NCBI RefSeq assembly: GCF_003885105.1
Contig: NZ_QWZQ01000015.1
Span: forward strand, 1-63,346
From: Lactiplantibacillus garii
GTDB lineage: Bacteria > Bacillota > Bacilli > Lactobacillales > Lactobacillaceae
Direction: 5' to 3'
Length of the DNA stretch: 63,346 bases
Below the pieces are notes generated by a model that saw only the letters and a list, made by a program, of their open reading frames with translations, was not told the DNA's origin and searched no databases. Numbering within the stretch: the first letter of the stretch is position 1; every line of letters begins with the position of its first letter. The position numbers and the translations under genes were made by a program. This document shows positions 49,443 through 58,959 of this stretch, in pieces.

Positions 49443-52049
49443 CTAGTCCGCAATTTCCAGCTCGGTCACGGGTCGTTGCCGGCGTTGCCAACGTTTATTA
49501 ATTTCCAGCACAATTGTTGGGATGACCACCCCAACTAGCACCACGCCCCATCCAAGGGCCGGCAGCGCCGTTAAGCTGAAGAAGTTCCGTAATGGCGGCA
49601 ACGTCGCAATTGCCAGAACGACCAAGATTCCCGCCACTAACCCGCGATTTAACAACGGGTTACGTTTAAAGGTGGCCCAACTCATTGACCGGCGATCCTT
49701 AATGGCGTAAATGTCGATCATCGAACCCAGTGCTAACACTAAGAAGACCATCGTCATACCAACCGGTGCCTGGTTATTTGTTAACCCGAAGCGTCCGAAT
49801 GCGTAGATTCCCAACGTCAACACGGTAAACGTGGCCGCCCGGACCAACAAGCGCTGACCCAAGCCCCGGGCTAAAATACTTTCGTCGTTTGCGACCGGCG
49901 ACTGTTGCATGGCCGCGGGCTCCCCCGGTTCCTGGCTAATGAAGAAGCCCGGAATCCCATCAGCCAAGACGTTAATAATCAAAAGTTGTTCCGCTAGTAA
50001 CGGTGCGCCCCAACTAAACAAGACGGCCCCCACCATCAAGAAGATCTGCGCAAAGTTGACCCCTACTAAAAACTCGACGGCTTTAATGATATTTTGATAC
50101 ACCGTCCGGCCCTCCTTGACCGCCGCAATGATCGTTGCGAAGTTGTCGTCGGTCAACACCATGTCGGCCGCGCCCTTCGAAACTTCCGTTCCCGTAATCC
50201 CCATGGCAATACCAACGTCGGCCGCCTTGAGTGCCGGCGCGTCGTTCACACCGTCCCCCGTCATGGCCACGGTTTTACCGCGACCCTGCCACGCTTGGAC
50301 GATTCGAATCTTATCACTCGGTGAGACCCGGGCGTACACCGCAATTTGCTCGATTTGAGCCGCCAGTTCCGTGTCGGAAAGGGCCCGTAACTGTTCACCG
50401 CTAACGGCGCGATAATCCCCGGTCAAAATTCCGATTTCACGCGCAATTGCGCTGGCCGTAACTAAGTGGTCCCCCGTAATCATGACCGGCATGATGCCGG
50501 CCCGTTTGGCGTCCTTAATAGCGGTAAAGACTTCCGGGCGGGGCGGATCGATCAGCCCCACCAAGCCGGCTAAGTTCAAGTCCGCGTTGAGCGTTGCCCA
50601 ATCACTGCTATCGGCGTCTTGCGGCACAATTTTATAACCAACGGCGAGCACCCGTAACGCGGCTTCACCGAACGCGTCGTGCGCCGCTTGGCCTGCCACT
50701 AAACTGTCCTCATCAGTTTTAAACGGCAACCGGTCCCACGCGCCCTTCACCACGACGAGTTGACGTCCGTCTGGCAACCGGTGCACCGTGGTCATCATTT
50801 TTTTCGTAGAATCAAACGGGTCTTCACTAATTCGGGGTGCGTCCACTTCCAGGGCCGCCCGCGTCAGTTGGTGGGCTGCTAGCCACCGCACGGCCGCTAA
50901 TTCCGTTGCGTCACCAATTGACTGTTCTTCACCATTAACGTGGTTAATTTCAGCGTTAGTCGCTAACCCCAAGTAACGCATCAGTTGTTTCCCCCCGAAC
51001 GACAAGGGCGCATCCGCCTTTTCCGCACCGTTTTCAGGTGTCCAATACTTAGTAATGGTCATCCGGTTTTGGGTCAGGGTCCCAGTCTTATCGGAAGCAA
51101 TCACGTCAACGCTCCCGATGGTCTCCACGGCACTGACCCGCCGCATGATCGCGTTGCGGTCAGCCATCCGTCGAACTCCGTGCGATAGGCTAATGGTGAC
51201 AATGATTGGTAAAGTTTCCGGCACGGCGGCGACCGCCAGTGAGACCCCAATCATCAAACTATCCCCGATTCCCTGGTTTTGAGCCCAGACACTGAGGGCA
51301 AAAATAGTGATCCCACCCAACACGGCAAAACTAGTTAACCAACTAGATAGCCGGTTTAACCGGCCCTGTAACGGCGTCGCCCGTTGCTTGGTCTTATTCA
51401 ATAACCCGGCAATTTGGCCGAGCTCCGTGGCCATCCCCGTCGTTAAGACTTGAATCAGCCCGGTTCCTGCCGTTACGGCCGTGCCCGCGTACACTAACTC
51501 GCTTTCCGGAGTGGTGTTCTGAGTATACGCCGTCTTTTCAACCGGTTCGCTTTCACCCGTCAAAACGGCTTCATCAATCGCCAAGTTACTGCCTTCTAAC
51601 ACGACCGCGTCGGCAGGGACTTGGTCGCCGGCTTTGAGTAATACTAAGTCGCCGGGAACGATTGCCGTTGCCGCAATGGTCTGAGCGTCCCCGTTACGTC
51701 GCACGTTTGCGGTGGGTAGGCTCATCGATTTGAGCGCGGCCAGCGCTTTTTCTGCCGAAGCTTCTTGGTACAACCCAATGACGACGTTAATAATTAGGAT
51801 CGTCCCAATCACGATGGTTTTGGTCCAGCCCCCGTTTTGAGCAAGTGCTAAGTAGGTCGCTAAACCAACTGCAAAGAGTAACACTAGTGACGACACGTCA
51901 CTCATATGTTGCCAAATTTTACGCCATAGGGGAACCGGGCGTGCGGCGACCAATTCGTTAGTGCCAAATTGGGTCGTCCGTGCCGCGATTTCCGGGGTCG
52001 TTAAACCGGACTCGGGGGTTCGTTTAAACGTTGCTTTGTCAAATTTCAT
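49443..52049 (-). CDS. P2-type cation ATPase (calcium/cation exporter, PMR1/PacL-like)
   Basis: 868 residues. TGES in the actuator (LTGESEPVE), DKTGT phosphorylation motif, TGDGVNDAPALKAADVGIAMG hinge, and PETLPI in membrane segment 4 (VAAVPETLPIIVTI). PEx(L/G)P is the calcium-type motif of P2A ATPases (PEGLP); here PETLP, as seen in many bacterial cation ATPases. The sequence of the six C-terminal segments is complete. ATG 52049 is chosen 8 nt after CGGAGG; a longer frame starts at 52112. Likely exports Ca2+ or Mn2+. Convergent with ndt. Confidence 0.92.
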   Translation of the reverse strand: MKFDKATFKRTPESGLTTPEIAARTTQFGTNELVAARPVPLWRKIWQHMSDVSSLVLLFAVGLATYLALAQNGGWTKTIVIGTILIINVVIGLYQEASAEKALAALKSMSLPTANVRRNGDAQTIAATAIVPGDLVLLKAGDQVPADAVVLEGSNLAIDEAVLTGESEPVEKTAYTQNTTPESELVYAGTAVTAGTGLIQVLTTGMATELGQIAGLLNKTKQRATPLQGRLNRLSSWLTSFAVLGGITIFALSVWAQNQGIGDSLMIGVSLAVAAVPETLPIIVTISLSHGVRRMADRNAIMRRVSAVETIGSVDVIASDKTGTLTQNRMTITKYWTPENGAEKADAPLSFGGKQLMRYLGLATNAEINHVNGEEQSIGDATELAAVRWLAAHQLTRAALEVDAPRISEDPFDSTKKMMTTVHRLPDGRQLVVVKGAWDRLPFKTDEDSLVAGQAAHDAFGEAALRVLAVGYKIVPQDADSSDWATLNADLNLAGLVGLIDPPRPEVFTAIKDAKRAGIMPVMITGDHLVTASAIAREIGILTGDYRAVSGEQLRALSDTELAAQIEQIAVYARVSPSDKIRIVQAWQGRGKTVAMTGDGVNDAPALKAADVGIAMGITGTEVSKGAADMVLTDDNFATIIAAVKEGRTVYQNIIKAVEFLVGVNFAQIFLMVGAVLFSWGAPLLAEQLLIINVLADGIPGFFISQEPGEPAAMQQSPVANDESILARGLGQRLLVRAATFTVLTLGIYAFGRFGLTNNQAPVGMTMVFLVLALGSMIDIYAIKDRRSMSWATFKRNPLLNRGLVAGILVVLAIATLPPLRNFFSLTALPALGWGVVLVGVVIPTIVLEINKRWQRRQRPVTELEIAD

Positions 52050-52292
52050 GGCATGCTCCTCCGTAATTCGATTATCGTTACAATTGCCTTTATCTAATGA
52101 TACCGAATACATTTACCCGTTTTAAGACTAAACTTTGAAAAATGTTTGAAGACCGTTTATCCCGTTAACTATCTTGACCACCGATTGACAGCGCATTCAT
52201 AAAAAACTTCTGGGGTTTACGCGTAGAAATAAGTTAAACGTAATGAATATTGTTATAATAGAACACAAACACTACTTGGAGGCCTAGGTGCA

Positions 52293-53843
52293 ATGCAAAT
52301 TAAACTAATTTCAACGAGTGACGTGCACGGTTACTTAGCGCCAACGGATTATAGTCGCCGTGACCACGTCGCGCCCTTTAGCCTTAGTCGCGCCGCCACC
52401 GTCATTCAACAACTCACTAAGCAGGATGACGCGGACGTGTGGCCAATCGTCATTGATAATGGCGACTACGTTCAGGGCTCACCGTTAACCTACTTCATCG
52501 CTAAACGGCACCGGACCGCGGCCCCCCTGTATTCCCGCCTGGCCCGCTGTAACCACGTCGTTGCGGGCGTTTTTGGTAACCACGAATTTAATTACGGGCT
52601 CGACTACCTCGACCTGTGTGAATCCGCGCGGGACTACCCCATGCTAGCGGCCAACATCCATGATGACCAGCACCGGACCCTCTTTTCGAAACCATACTTA
52701 CTACTAGAACGGGCCGGCGTGAAGGTCGCCATCCTCGGGTTAACGACCCAGTTCGTTAGCCACTGGGAACAGCCTAAAAACATTGCGGGGCTGCACTTTG
52801 AGGACGTGGTGGCCTGTGCAAAGCGCTGGGTTCCGCAACTTCACAAACTGGCAGATGTGGTGGTCGTGGCTTACCACGGCGGCTTAGAACGGGACCCCCA
52901 AACCGACGCGCCCACCGAACGTCTAAACGGGGAAAACCGCGGTTCGGCCTTACTAGCGGAAGTACCCGGCATCGACGCCATGATCACCGGGCATCAGCAC
53001 CGTAAACTAGCCGTTAAAATTCACGGGGTCCCGGTGACCCAACCCGGAATGAAAGGCGCAAACGTTGGCGTGATCACCTTAGAAGTGAACCCCCAGCGGC
53101 AAATTACCCACCGGGAACCGGCTGTTATTAGTGTAAAGTATGCTCAGCCAAACGCACAGCTAATGGCCCTCGTTTCACCGATCAACGAACAAATGGAAGA
53201 TTGGCTGGACACCCCGTTAGGTCAAATCAACGGGGACATGTTAGTGCATAACCACCTTGAAGCCCGGTTACACAACCACCCGTACATCGACTTTATTAAT
53301 CAAGTTGAAATGGCCGCTACCGGGACCGATATTGCAGCTACGGCGCTCTTCAACGACGACGTTCCGGGACTTAAGCAACACGTCACCATGCGCGAAGTCA
53401 TGAACTCCTACGTTTATCCGAACAAACTTGCGGTGGAAACAATCACCGGCGCGGACTTAAAACGGGCGTTAGAACGGTGTGCAAGTTACTTCTTGCTTAA
53501 AAACGGCCGGGTCATCGTTAATCCCGAGTTCTTAAGACCCAAATTACGGCACTACGTCTATGACGTTTACAGTGGTATCGACTACACGTTTGATCTGACC
53601 CGCCCAATCGGCCAGCGCCTCGTACAACTCGATTACCACGGACAACCGGTCCAGGACGACCAGTCACTGACCGTTACCCTCAACCATTACCGGGCCGGTG
53701 GCGGCGGCAATTACCCGATGTACCAAACGGCCAAGATCGACCGGCAATTACCGACCGACATGACGGTCTTAATTGCCGACTACTTTGCGGATCACCCGGT
53801 CGTCACCGCGGTTCAACCCACTAATTTTAAAGTTAATTACTAA
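52293..53843 (+). CDS. Cytoplasmic 5'-nucleotidase/2',3'-cyclic phosphodiesterase-like metallophosphatase
   Basis: 516 residues, two domains. N-terminal calcineurin-type metallophosphatase: TSDVHGYL, DNGDYVQGS, GNHEFNYG, GHQH motif in TGHQHRKL. C-terminal 5-nucleotidase domain with FYVN-type LNHYRAGGGGNYPM near residue 470. No signal peptide, so cytoplasmic, unlike UshA/YfkN. Hydrolyses nucleoside monophosphates or cyclic phosphates. Start follows TTGGAGGCC. Monocistronic, ended by a strong terminator. Confidence 0.91.
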   Translation: MQIKLISTSDVHGYLAPTDYSRRDHVAPFSLSRAATVIQQLTKQDDADVWPIVIDNGDYVQGSPLTYFIAKRHRTAAPLYSRLARCNHVVAGVFGNHEFNYGLDYLDLCESARDYPMLAANIHDDQHRTLFSKPYLLLERAGVKVAILGLTTQFVSHWEQPKNIAGLHFEDVVACAKRWVPQLHKLADVVVVAYHGGLERDPQTDAPTERLNGENRGSALLAEVPGIDAMITGHQHRKLAVKIHGVPVTQPGMKGANVGVITLEVNPQRQITHREPAVISVKYAQPNAQLMALVSPINEQMEDWLDTPLGQINGDMLVHNHLEARLHNHPYIDFINQVEMAATGTDIAATALFNDDVPGLKQHVTMREVMNSYVYPNKLAVETITGADLKRALERCASYFLLKNGRVIVNPEFLRPKLRHYVYDVYSGIDYTFDLTRPIGQRLVQLDYHGQPVQDDQSLTVTLNHYRAGGGGNYPMYQTAKIDRQLPTDMTVLIADYFADHPVVTAVQPTNFKVNY

Positions 53844-53846
53844 ATC

Positions 53847-53904
53847 AAAAAATGGACTAACTTCTGGTCTGACACGCTGTCAGACTCAAAGTTAATCCAT
53901 TTTT
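53847..53904. terminator. Bidirectional terminator
   Basis: AAAAATGGACTAACTT / AGTTAATCCATTTTT with inner GTCTGACA/TGTCAGAC hairpin. Confidence 0.92.
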
Positions 53905-53948
53905 GCTTTAAAGCACTATTTTAATCAGTCTGCGATTGAGCTTAAAAT

Positions 53949-54809
53949 TTAGAAGTTAACCGTATCCGGATCGTTGGCTAGGCCGGCCACTCCGTGCATC
54001 CCGTCGATGGTTTGCATGTCGGCAGCCGTCAGTTCAAAGTCAAACAGTTCGGTATTTTGCTTAATCCGGTCAGCGTGCACCGACTTAGGCAGTGGTAAGA
54101 ACCCGTGTTGTAGGGACCACCGCAAGACAACTTGGGCCACACTCTTGTGGTACTTATCCGCAATCGTCTTTAATTCCGGGATACCAAAGATTTTCCCGGT
54201 ACCCAGGGGACTATAAGCTTCGGATAGAATGCCGTGGGCCTGGTTGTAGGCCACCACTTCGTCTTCAGTATCGCTCGGGTTTAAGAAGATTTGGTTAACG
54301 GCCGGCACCACCTTAGCCGTCTTCAAGAGGGCGTCAAGGTGTTTGGGCCGGAAGTTGGAGACCCCGATGGCCCGGGCCTTACGACTAGCGTAGGCTTCTT
54401 CCATTGCCCGCCAAGTATCCGCGTTGAGCTGTTCCCAGTTATCACGCATCGCGGCTGGGTTCGGCCAGTGAATCAAGTACAGGTCCACGTAATCCAATCC
54501 CAACTTCTGCAGCGAAGTTGCCAACGCCGCCTTAGCCGCTTCGTAACCGTGATCGGCGTTCCATAATTTCGTCGTGACAAATAGATCTTCTCGGGCAACA
54601 CCACTGTCCGCAATCGCCTTACCAACACTTTCTTCGTTACCGTAAGCCGCCGCCGTGTCAATGTGGCGATACCCCGCCTTTAACGCGGCTAAAACGGAAT
54701 CATACGCCACCTGACCATCGGGGGTTTGCCACGTCCCAAAGCCAACGATGGGGATCTTGGTCCCGTTATTTAAACTATACGTATCGGTGAGTTTCGTTAG
54801 AGCAGTCAT
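53949..54809 (-). CDS. Aldo/keto reductase, 2,5-diketo-D-gluconate reductase-like
   Basis: 286 residues. Tetrad: D in YRHIDTAAAYGNE, Y following it, K in VTTKLWN, H in YLIHWPNP; the cofactor-binding C-terminal KSVHADRIKQN is present. AKR5-type reductases act on keto sugars, glyoxal or aldehydes. ATG 54809 is chosen over 54833 because TTAGGAGGC precedes it. Unrelated in detail to the YdhF-like AKR at 6869. Substrate unknown. Confidence 0.92.
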   Translation of the reverse strand: MTALTKLTDTYSLNNGTKIPIVGFGTWQTPDGQVAYDSVLAALKAGYRHIDTAAAYGNEESVGKAIADSGVAREDLFVTTKLWNADHGYEAAKAALATSLQKLGLDYVDLYLIHWPNPAAMRDNWEQLNADTWRAMEEAYASRKARAIGVSNFRPKHLDALLKTAKVVPAVNQIFLNPSDTEDEVVAYNQAHGILSEAYSPLGTGKIFGIPELKTIADKYHKSVAQVVLRWSLQHGFLPLPKSVHADRIKQNTELFDFELTAADMQTIDGMHGVAGLANDPDTVNF

Positions 54810-54978
54810 TAAAATGCCTCCTAAGCATGGCACACCAAACGGTTAGCCGTCCATGTACCTGAATACGTTAATTTTACCCATAGGGTGGGGGCCACCGTCA
54901 AACATTCTGTTCTAATATTAGTGACGCTCACCAGTTTTCGTGAGAAAATAAACGTATTCTAATTGGGAGGTCTTCCGG

Positions 54979-55731
54979 GTGTCAAAAACTACCGTTATGT
55001 TGCAAACAACACTATTAGCCGGGGCGATTTTATTAGAAAACGGCGCCGAAATCGAACGGGTAGAAGACACGATGCACCGGATCGCAAGTAACGCCGGCTA
55101 CCCGGACGCCCAAATTTTTGTGCTCTTGACCGGGATCACGGTTTCTTTACCCGAAACTGCCACCAGCCAGGTGCGGGCAATTCACCGCCGGGGGATGGAC
55201 CTTGAAAAGGTGGACCAGGTCAACACCCTTTCTAGGCGCTTTGCACATCACGAAATCAGCTTGGACCAGTTCGCCGACCACCTCGCACAAGTTAACCGGG
55301 CCGTCCCGACCTTTCCGTTTAGCTGGTTAGCCATCGCCGCGGCGGTCGTCAGCGTCACCCTCATGATTGCCTTTACCGGCCACGCGACGATGGCCGACTT
55401 ACTAACTTGTACGTTGGCCGGCACCCTCGGCTTTGCCACCTACTACTGGATCAGCAAACTAGGTTCAATCCGCTTTCTAAGTGAGTTTGGTGGGGCGCTG
55501 GTCATCGGCCTGATCACCCTGATCAGTTACGAGCTCACCCGGGGAAACTGCCACCCCGACGCCATTATTATCGGTGCCGTGATGCCCTTAGTTCCCGGCG
55601 TAGCCATTACCAACGCCGTGCGCGACACCATGACGGGCAACCTACTCAGTGGGCCCGCCCGCGCCGTGGAAGCCGTCCTCTCCGCGTGCGCCATCGGGGT
55701 CGGCATCGCCTTGACGTCATTTTTCTACTAG
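54979..55731 (+). CDS. ThrE-family threonine/serine exporter, N-terminal half (DUF1212)
   Basis: 250 residues. N-terminal soluble region with GAILLENGAEIERVEDTMHRIASNAGY, then about five membrane segments ending ACAIGVGIALTSFFY. This is the ThrE N-terminal DUF1212 domain; in some bacteria both halves are fused, here they are separate genes. Start GTG 54979 after GGGAGG. The next gene encodes the second half, with only 14 bases between. Confidence 0.9.
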   Translation: MSKTTVMLQTTLLAGAILLENGAEIERVEDTMHRIASNAGYPDAQIFVLLTGITVSLPETATSQVRAIHRRGMDLEKVDQVNTLSRRFAHHEISLDQFADHLAQVNRAVPTFPFSWLAIAAAVVSVTLMIAFTGHATMADLLTCTLAGTLGFATYYWISKLGSIRFLSEFGGALVIGLITLISYELTRGNCHPDAIIIGAVMPLVPGVAITNAVRDTMTGNLLSGPARAVEAVLSACAIGVGIALTSFFY

Positions 55732-55745
55732 GAGGGTTCCCTGTC

Positions 55746-56210
55746 ATGCTGCATTGGTTACTAACAAACGGCCTTTTACAATTGGCGCTAGCCTACCTAG
55801 CCACCGCCGGCTTCGGGGTCTTACTAAACATCCCCCGCCGCGCCCTTAATCTGAGCGGCTGGGTCGGGGCTGCCGGATGGTTCACCTACGAATTGCTCTA
55901 CTACCTACTCCCCGCCAGTATTGACGTTAAACTGGCCGTCGGTAACCTAATTGCCGCGGTCGTGATCGGCGTTGCGAGTGGCATGGCCGCCCACTATAAA
56001 CAGATGCCAATGATCATTTTTAACATTCCCAGCCTGGTTCCGTTAGTCCCCGGTGGCCAGTCCTACCGGGTCGTTCGTAACCTGGTCACCGGTCATCCCA
56101 ACGTGGCTTACCAATACTTAGGGCAAGTCGTGATCATCGCCGGCGTCATTGCCATCGGGTTTTTAATTGCTGAATTTTTCAACCGGTTGGCCTGGCAACT
56201 TATTCGTTAA
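55746..56210 (+). CDS. ThrE-family exporter, C-terminal half (DUF3815)
   Basis: 154 residues, five predicted membrane segments. Typical DUF3815 features: GWVGAAGWFTYELLYY near the middle and PSLVPLVPGGQSYRVVRNLVTG. ATG 55746 follows GGAGGGTTCCCTGTC, in the end of the previous gene's trailer. Together with it forms a two-protein threonine/serine exporter. Confidence 0.9.
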   Translation: MLHWLLTNGLLQLALAYLATAGFGVLLNIPRRALNLSGWVGAAGWFTYELLYYLLPASIDVKLAVGNLIAAVVIGVASGMAAHYKQMPMIIFNIPSLVPLVPGGQSYRVVRNLVTGHPNVAYQYLGQVVIIAGVIAIGFLIAEFFNRLAWQLIR

Positions 56211-56283
56211 GTGAATGGCCCCAAGCCGCTTAATTCATGGTAAGCGGAACAAACCAATTTTCAACGCCCTGACTACTAAAAAT

Positions 56284-56329
56284 AAGGCTCCTAAATTACT
56301 CAACAGAAACTGAGTAATTTAGGAGCCTT
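56284..56329. terminator. Shared-core bidirectional terminator, copy e
   Basis: AAGGCTCCTAAATTACTCA / TGAGTAATTTAGGAGCCTT with ACAGAAAC loop, between convergent ThrE and uppP. A worn repeat fragment (GTAAGCGGAACAAACC) precedes it near 56240. Confidence 0.92.
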
Positions 56330-56364
56330 AAAATTTTAGCACGTTCGTTTTTAATTATTAATGA

Positions 56365-57192
56365 CTAGTGAATCAACGCGAAATAGGCAATCACGATGGC
56401 CCCAAGTACGATTCGGTACCAACCGAAGGCCTTGAAGTCGTTTTTCTTAATGTAATCCAGTAAGAACCGAATGGACAGGTACGCGACCACGAAGGAAACG
56501 ATGACCCCAACGGCTAACACTGCACCCTGCAGTCCGCCTAAGGAACCGCCGTGCGCGAAGTACTTAACCAACTTTAGGAGTGACGCCCCGAACATGGTCG
56601 GAATCGCCATGAAGAAAGAAAATTCAGTTGCGACGTAGCGGGAAGTCCCAATCAGAATCGCCCCTAAGATGGTCGCCCCAGAACGGGAAGTCCCGGGAAC
56701 CAGTGATAGGAGTTGGAAACACCCGATAAAGAGCGCCGTCGTGTACGGCAGCGTCTTTAAGTCCGCAAACTTAGGCGTTAACGCCTTGTTATGATTTTCA
56801 ATGACGATGAAGAGGATCCCGTAAACGATCAACGCGGCGGAAACGACGCCCCAGTTCATCAAATGCGCGTCCATCCAGTCATTTAGGGGTAACCCCACGA
56901 TGACCGACGGAATAACGGCCAGGATCACCTTACTCCATAACACCCACGTATCACGTTTCTCAGTCGTGTTCTTACGGGGTGACAACGGGTTTAATTTGTG
57001 GAAGTACAGTACCACCACCGCCATGATGGCCCCCAACTGAATCACAACGTTGAACATATCCGTGAACTGCGTGGACTGTTGCATCTTAATAAATTCGTCG
57101 ACCAACACCAAATGACCAGTCGAACTAATTGGTAAGAATTCAGTAATCCCTTCAACGATCCCCAAGATTACCGCTTTAAAAATATCTAACAC
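56365..57192 (-). CDS. uppP: Undecaprenyl-diphosphatase (bacitracin-resistance type)
   Basis: 275-residue membrane enzyme (UppP/BacA) that turns undecaprenyl pyrophosphate into the monophosphate lipid carrier for wall synthesis. The signature [15 protein letters not shown] lies at the N-terminus, and [10 protein letters not shown] in segment 5 is the second active-site motif. Eight membrane segments. Start GTG 57192 after AAGGAATTCG. Alone in its transcript. Confidence 0.96.
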   Translation of the reverse strand: MLDIFKAVILGIVEGITEFLPISSTGHLVLVDEFIKMQQSTQFTDMFNVVIQLGAIMAVVVLYFHKLNPLSPRKNTTEKRDTWVLWSKVILAVIPSVIVGLPLNDWMDAHLMNWGVVSAALIVYGILFIVIENHNKALTPKFADLKTLPYTTALFIGCFQLLSLVPGTSRSGATILGAILIGTSRYVATEFSFFMAIPTMFGASLLKLVKYFAHGGSLGGLQGAVLAVGVIVSFVVAYLSIRFLLDYIKKNDFKAFGWYRIVLGAIVIAYFALIH

Positions 57193-57342
57193 AAGCGAAT
57201 TCCTTTCTTTTTTAAAAGCCCGGTTAACTAAACAACCGGCGCAGATTAAGTTACCGACCTTCCCTAACGACCGACAACTAAGTCATATTATAGCAAGCGA
57301 TTATGCCAGATAGTAGCGTTCAAACGTATTTTTTGGTAAAGA

Positions 57343-57861
57343 TTAGGCCGTTAGCGCTGCCAACGCTTTGTTAAAGGCACTTAAAGTTTCGGCATCAAAA
57401 CAAACAATCTGAATCACCGTCACCCTGCTCGCGGTGGTGGCGGCCGTTTGTTGTAACGTCTTCAAGGCTAACGGAGCCGCAATCGCCAACGGAAAATGGT
57501 AAATTCCGGTACTGATCGACGGAAACGCGACCGTTTGGCACCCGTGGGCCGCAGCGACGTTTAAACTGTTACGATAACTGTTCGCCAGTAGTTCCACCTC
57601 GTGGTGCTGACCACCCCGCCAAATCGGTCCGGGGGTGTGTACGACGTACTTGGCTGGCAACCGGTAACCCTTAGTAATTTTAGCCTCACCAGTCTCGCAA
57701 CCGTGTAACGTTTTGCATTCGGCTAATAACTCGGGGCCGGCCGCCCGGTGAATAGCGCCGTCCACGCCACCCCCACCTAACAAGCTAGTGTTAGCGGCGT
57801 TCACAATGGCGTCCACCGCCACTTTGGTAATGTCACCGTGAATGACTTTAATTGCAACCAT
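57343..57861 (-). CDS. Macrodomain O-acetyl-ADP-ribose/ADP-ribosyl hydrolase
   Basis: 172 residues of the macrodomain fold. [27 protein letters not shown] is the ADP-ribose-binding loop, followed by [11 protein letters not shown] and the second loop [12 protein letters not shown]. Removes ADP-ribose groups or deacetylates O-acetyl-ADP-ribose. ATG 57861 follows GGGAGGTGTAAGG, whose GGGGAGGTGTAA part is the end of the TetR gene, so translation is coupled. Third of an operon with TetR and DUF4870. Confidence 0.93.
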   Translation of the reverse strand: MVAIKVIHGDITKVAVDAIVNAANTSLLGGGGVDGAIHRAAGPELLAECKTLHGCETGEAKITKGYRLPAKYVVHTPGPIWRGGQHHEVELLANSYRNSLNVAAAHGCQTVAFPSISTGIYHFPLAIAAPLALKTLQQTAATTASRVTVIQIVCFDAETLSAFNKALAALTA

Positions 57862-57863
57862 CC

Positions 57864-58439
57864 TTACACCTCCCCTAGAATCAACCGGACACTCATTTGG
57901 GCCTGCTGCTTTAACTGGGTCGCGCTCGTAGCCTGTTTCGCCAACAGTTGCAACCCGCTGCGGACCTGCATGAGACTGGCCGCTATTTCGGCAACGGTCG
58001 CCGGTAACTGCTGAGCCCGTGGTGCCAACAAGCCCACTAACCGCGACTGAATATCAGCGTAGCAGGTTTGTAGTTGCGTTAATAACACCGTATCGCGCGC
58101 ACCGAGTTCCGCCATTAGGTTGACCATCAAACACCCCGCCGGCCAGCGCTCACTTTGAAACGGCAACAATAAGCAGTCGGCTAACAACGCGTACAGGGGC
58201 GTTTGCCGGGAACGGTCCCGTTCAATCAGGCGGGTCAACTGTTCTCCCACCGTTACCTGGTAAAGTTGTAAGCACTGGCGTAATGCCACCGCCTTGCCAT
58301 GGTACTGGCGGTAAAACTGCGCGCGGGACAACTGACTAGCCGTCATCAAGTCATCAACCGTTGTCTGTGCGTAACCCGTTTGCCAAAACTGAATCATCAT
58401 CGCCGTTTTCGCGGCGGTCGGTGTTAACGTTTGTCCCAT
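57864..58439 (-). CDS. TetR-family transcriptional regulator
   Basis: 191 residues. N-terminal helix-turn-helix [29 protein letters not shown]-type, fitting TetR, and an all-helical ligand domain. Sits between the DUF4870 gene and the macrodomain gene on the same strand, with overlapping translation signals, so it probably controls this operon. ATG 58439 after GGGAGGC. Ligand unknown. Confidence 0.88.
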   Translation of the reverse strand: MGQTLTPTAAKTAMMIQFWQTGYAQTTVDDLMTASQLSRAQFYRQYHGKAVALRQCLQLYQVTVGEQLTRLIERDRSRQTPLYALLADCLLLPFQSERWPAGCLMVNLMAELGARDTVLLTQLQTCYADIQSRLVGLLAPRAQQLPATVAEIAASLMQVRSGLQLLAKQATSATQLKQQAQMSVRLILGEV

Positions 58440-58458
58440 TTAAAAAGCCTCCCATCAA

Positions 58459-58782
58459 CTACTCCGCAATCAAATACTGAATACCGCGTACGATCGACCA
58501 CAGGTAGCTCACGACCGCGACAATGGCTAGTACGGCAATTAAGATAACGGCTAGCCAGCCGCTGTTAACAAAATTATCCATGTACATCCCGCTAACGCCT
58601 AACACGATGACGAAAATAATTCCCATCACCGCGGGTAATAAGTGTAACCAGAATGCTTTACCAGCGGCCCGGTGTGCGTCCGGGTTGCTCCCCGTTAACA
58701 GCCACACGATCAGTGGAAATAGTACGGGTAAAAAAATAATGCTTAAGTAACTTAAACTATTGATAACGCGATTTTTAGTCAT
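58459..58782 (-). CDS. DUF4870-like membrane protein
   Basis: 107 residues, three membrane segments (NSLSYLSIIFLPVLFPLIVWLL, LLPAVMGIIFVIVLGV, LAVILIAVLAIVAVVSYLW), with HRAAGKAFW between the first two, as in DUF4870/Tic20-like proteins. Start ATG 58782 after GGGAGGCGC. First gene of the operon with TetR and the macrodomain protein. Function unknown. Confidence 0.75.
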   Translation of the reverse strand: MTKNRVINSLSYLSIIFLPVLFPLIVWLLTGSNPDAHRAAGKAFWLHLLPAVMGIIFVIVLGVSGMYMDNFVNSGWLAVILIAVLAIVAVVSYLWSIVRGIQYLIAE

Positions 58783-58959
58783 GCTAAGCGCCTCCCAATC
58801 CCTTTTAACATGAGTATAGCGAACCCCCCGTTCCCCCGCAAATGATAAAGATAGCTTAAGATGGTTAGGACTCTCTCAAATTTGGCCCACTCCCGCCAAC
58901 GGACTAGCCTGAATCTGCTATAATTAAAGCGCATTAGTTAAGATGCGGAGGAAATCAAC

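Noticed and set aside
50094-51282. Several plus-strand frames inside the P2 ATPase gene
   Set aside because: Antisense shadows of a clear long gene; no ribosome binding sites.
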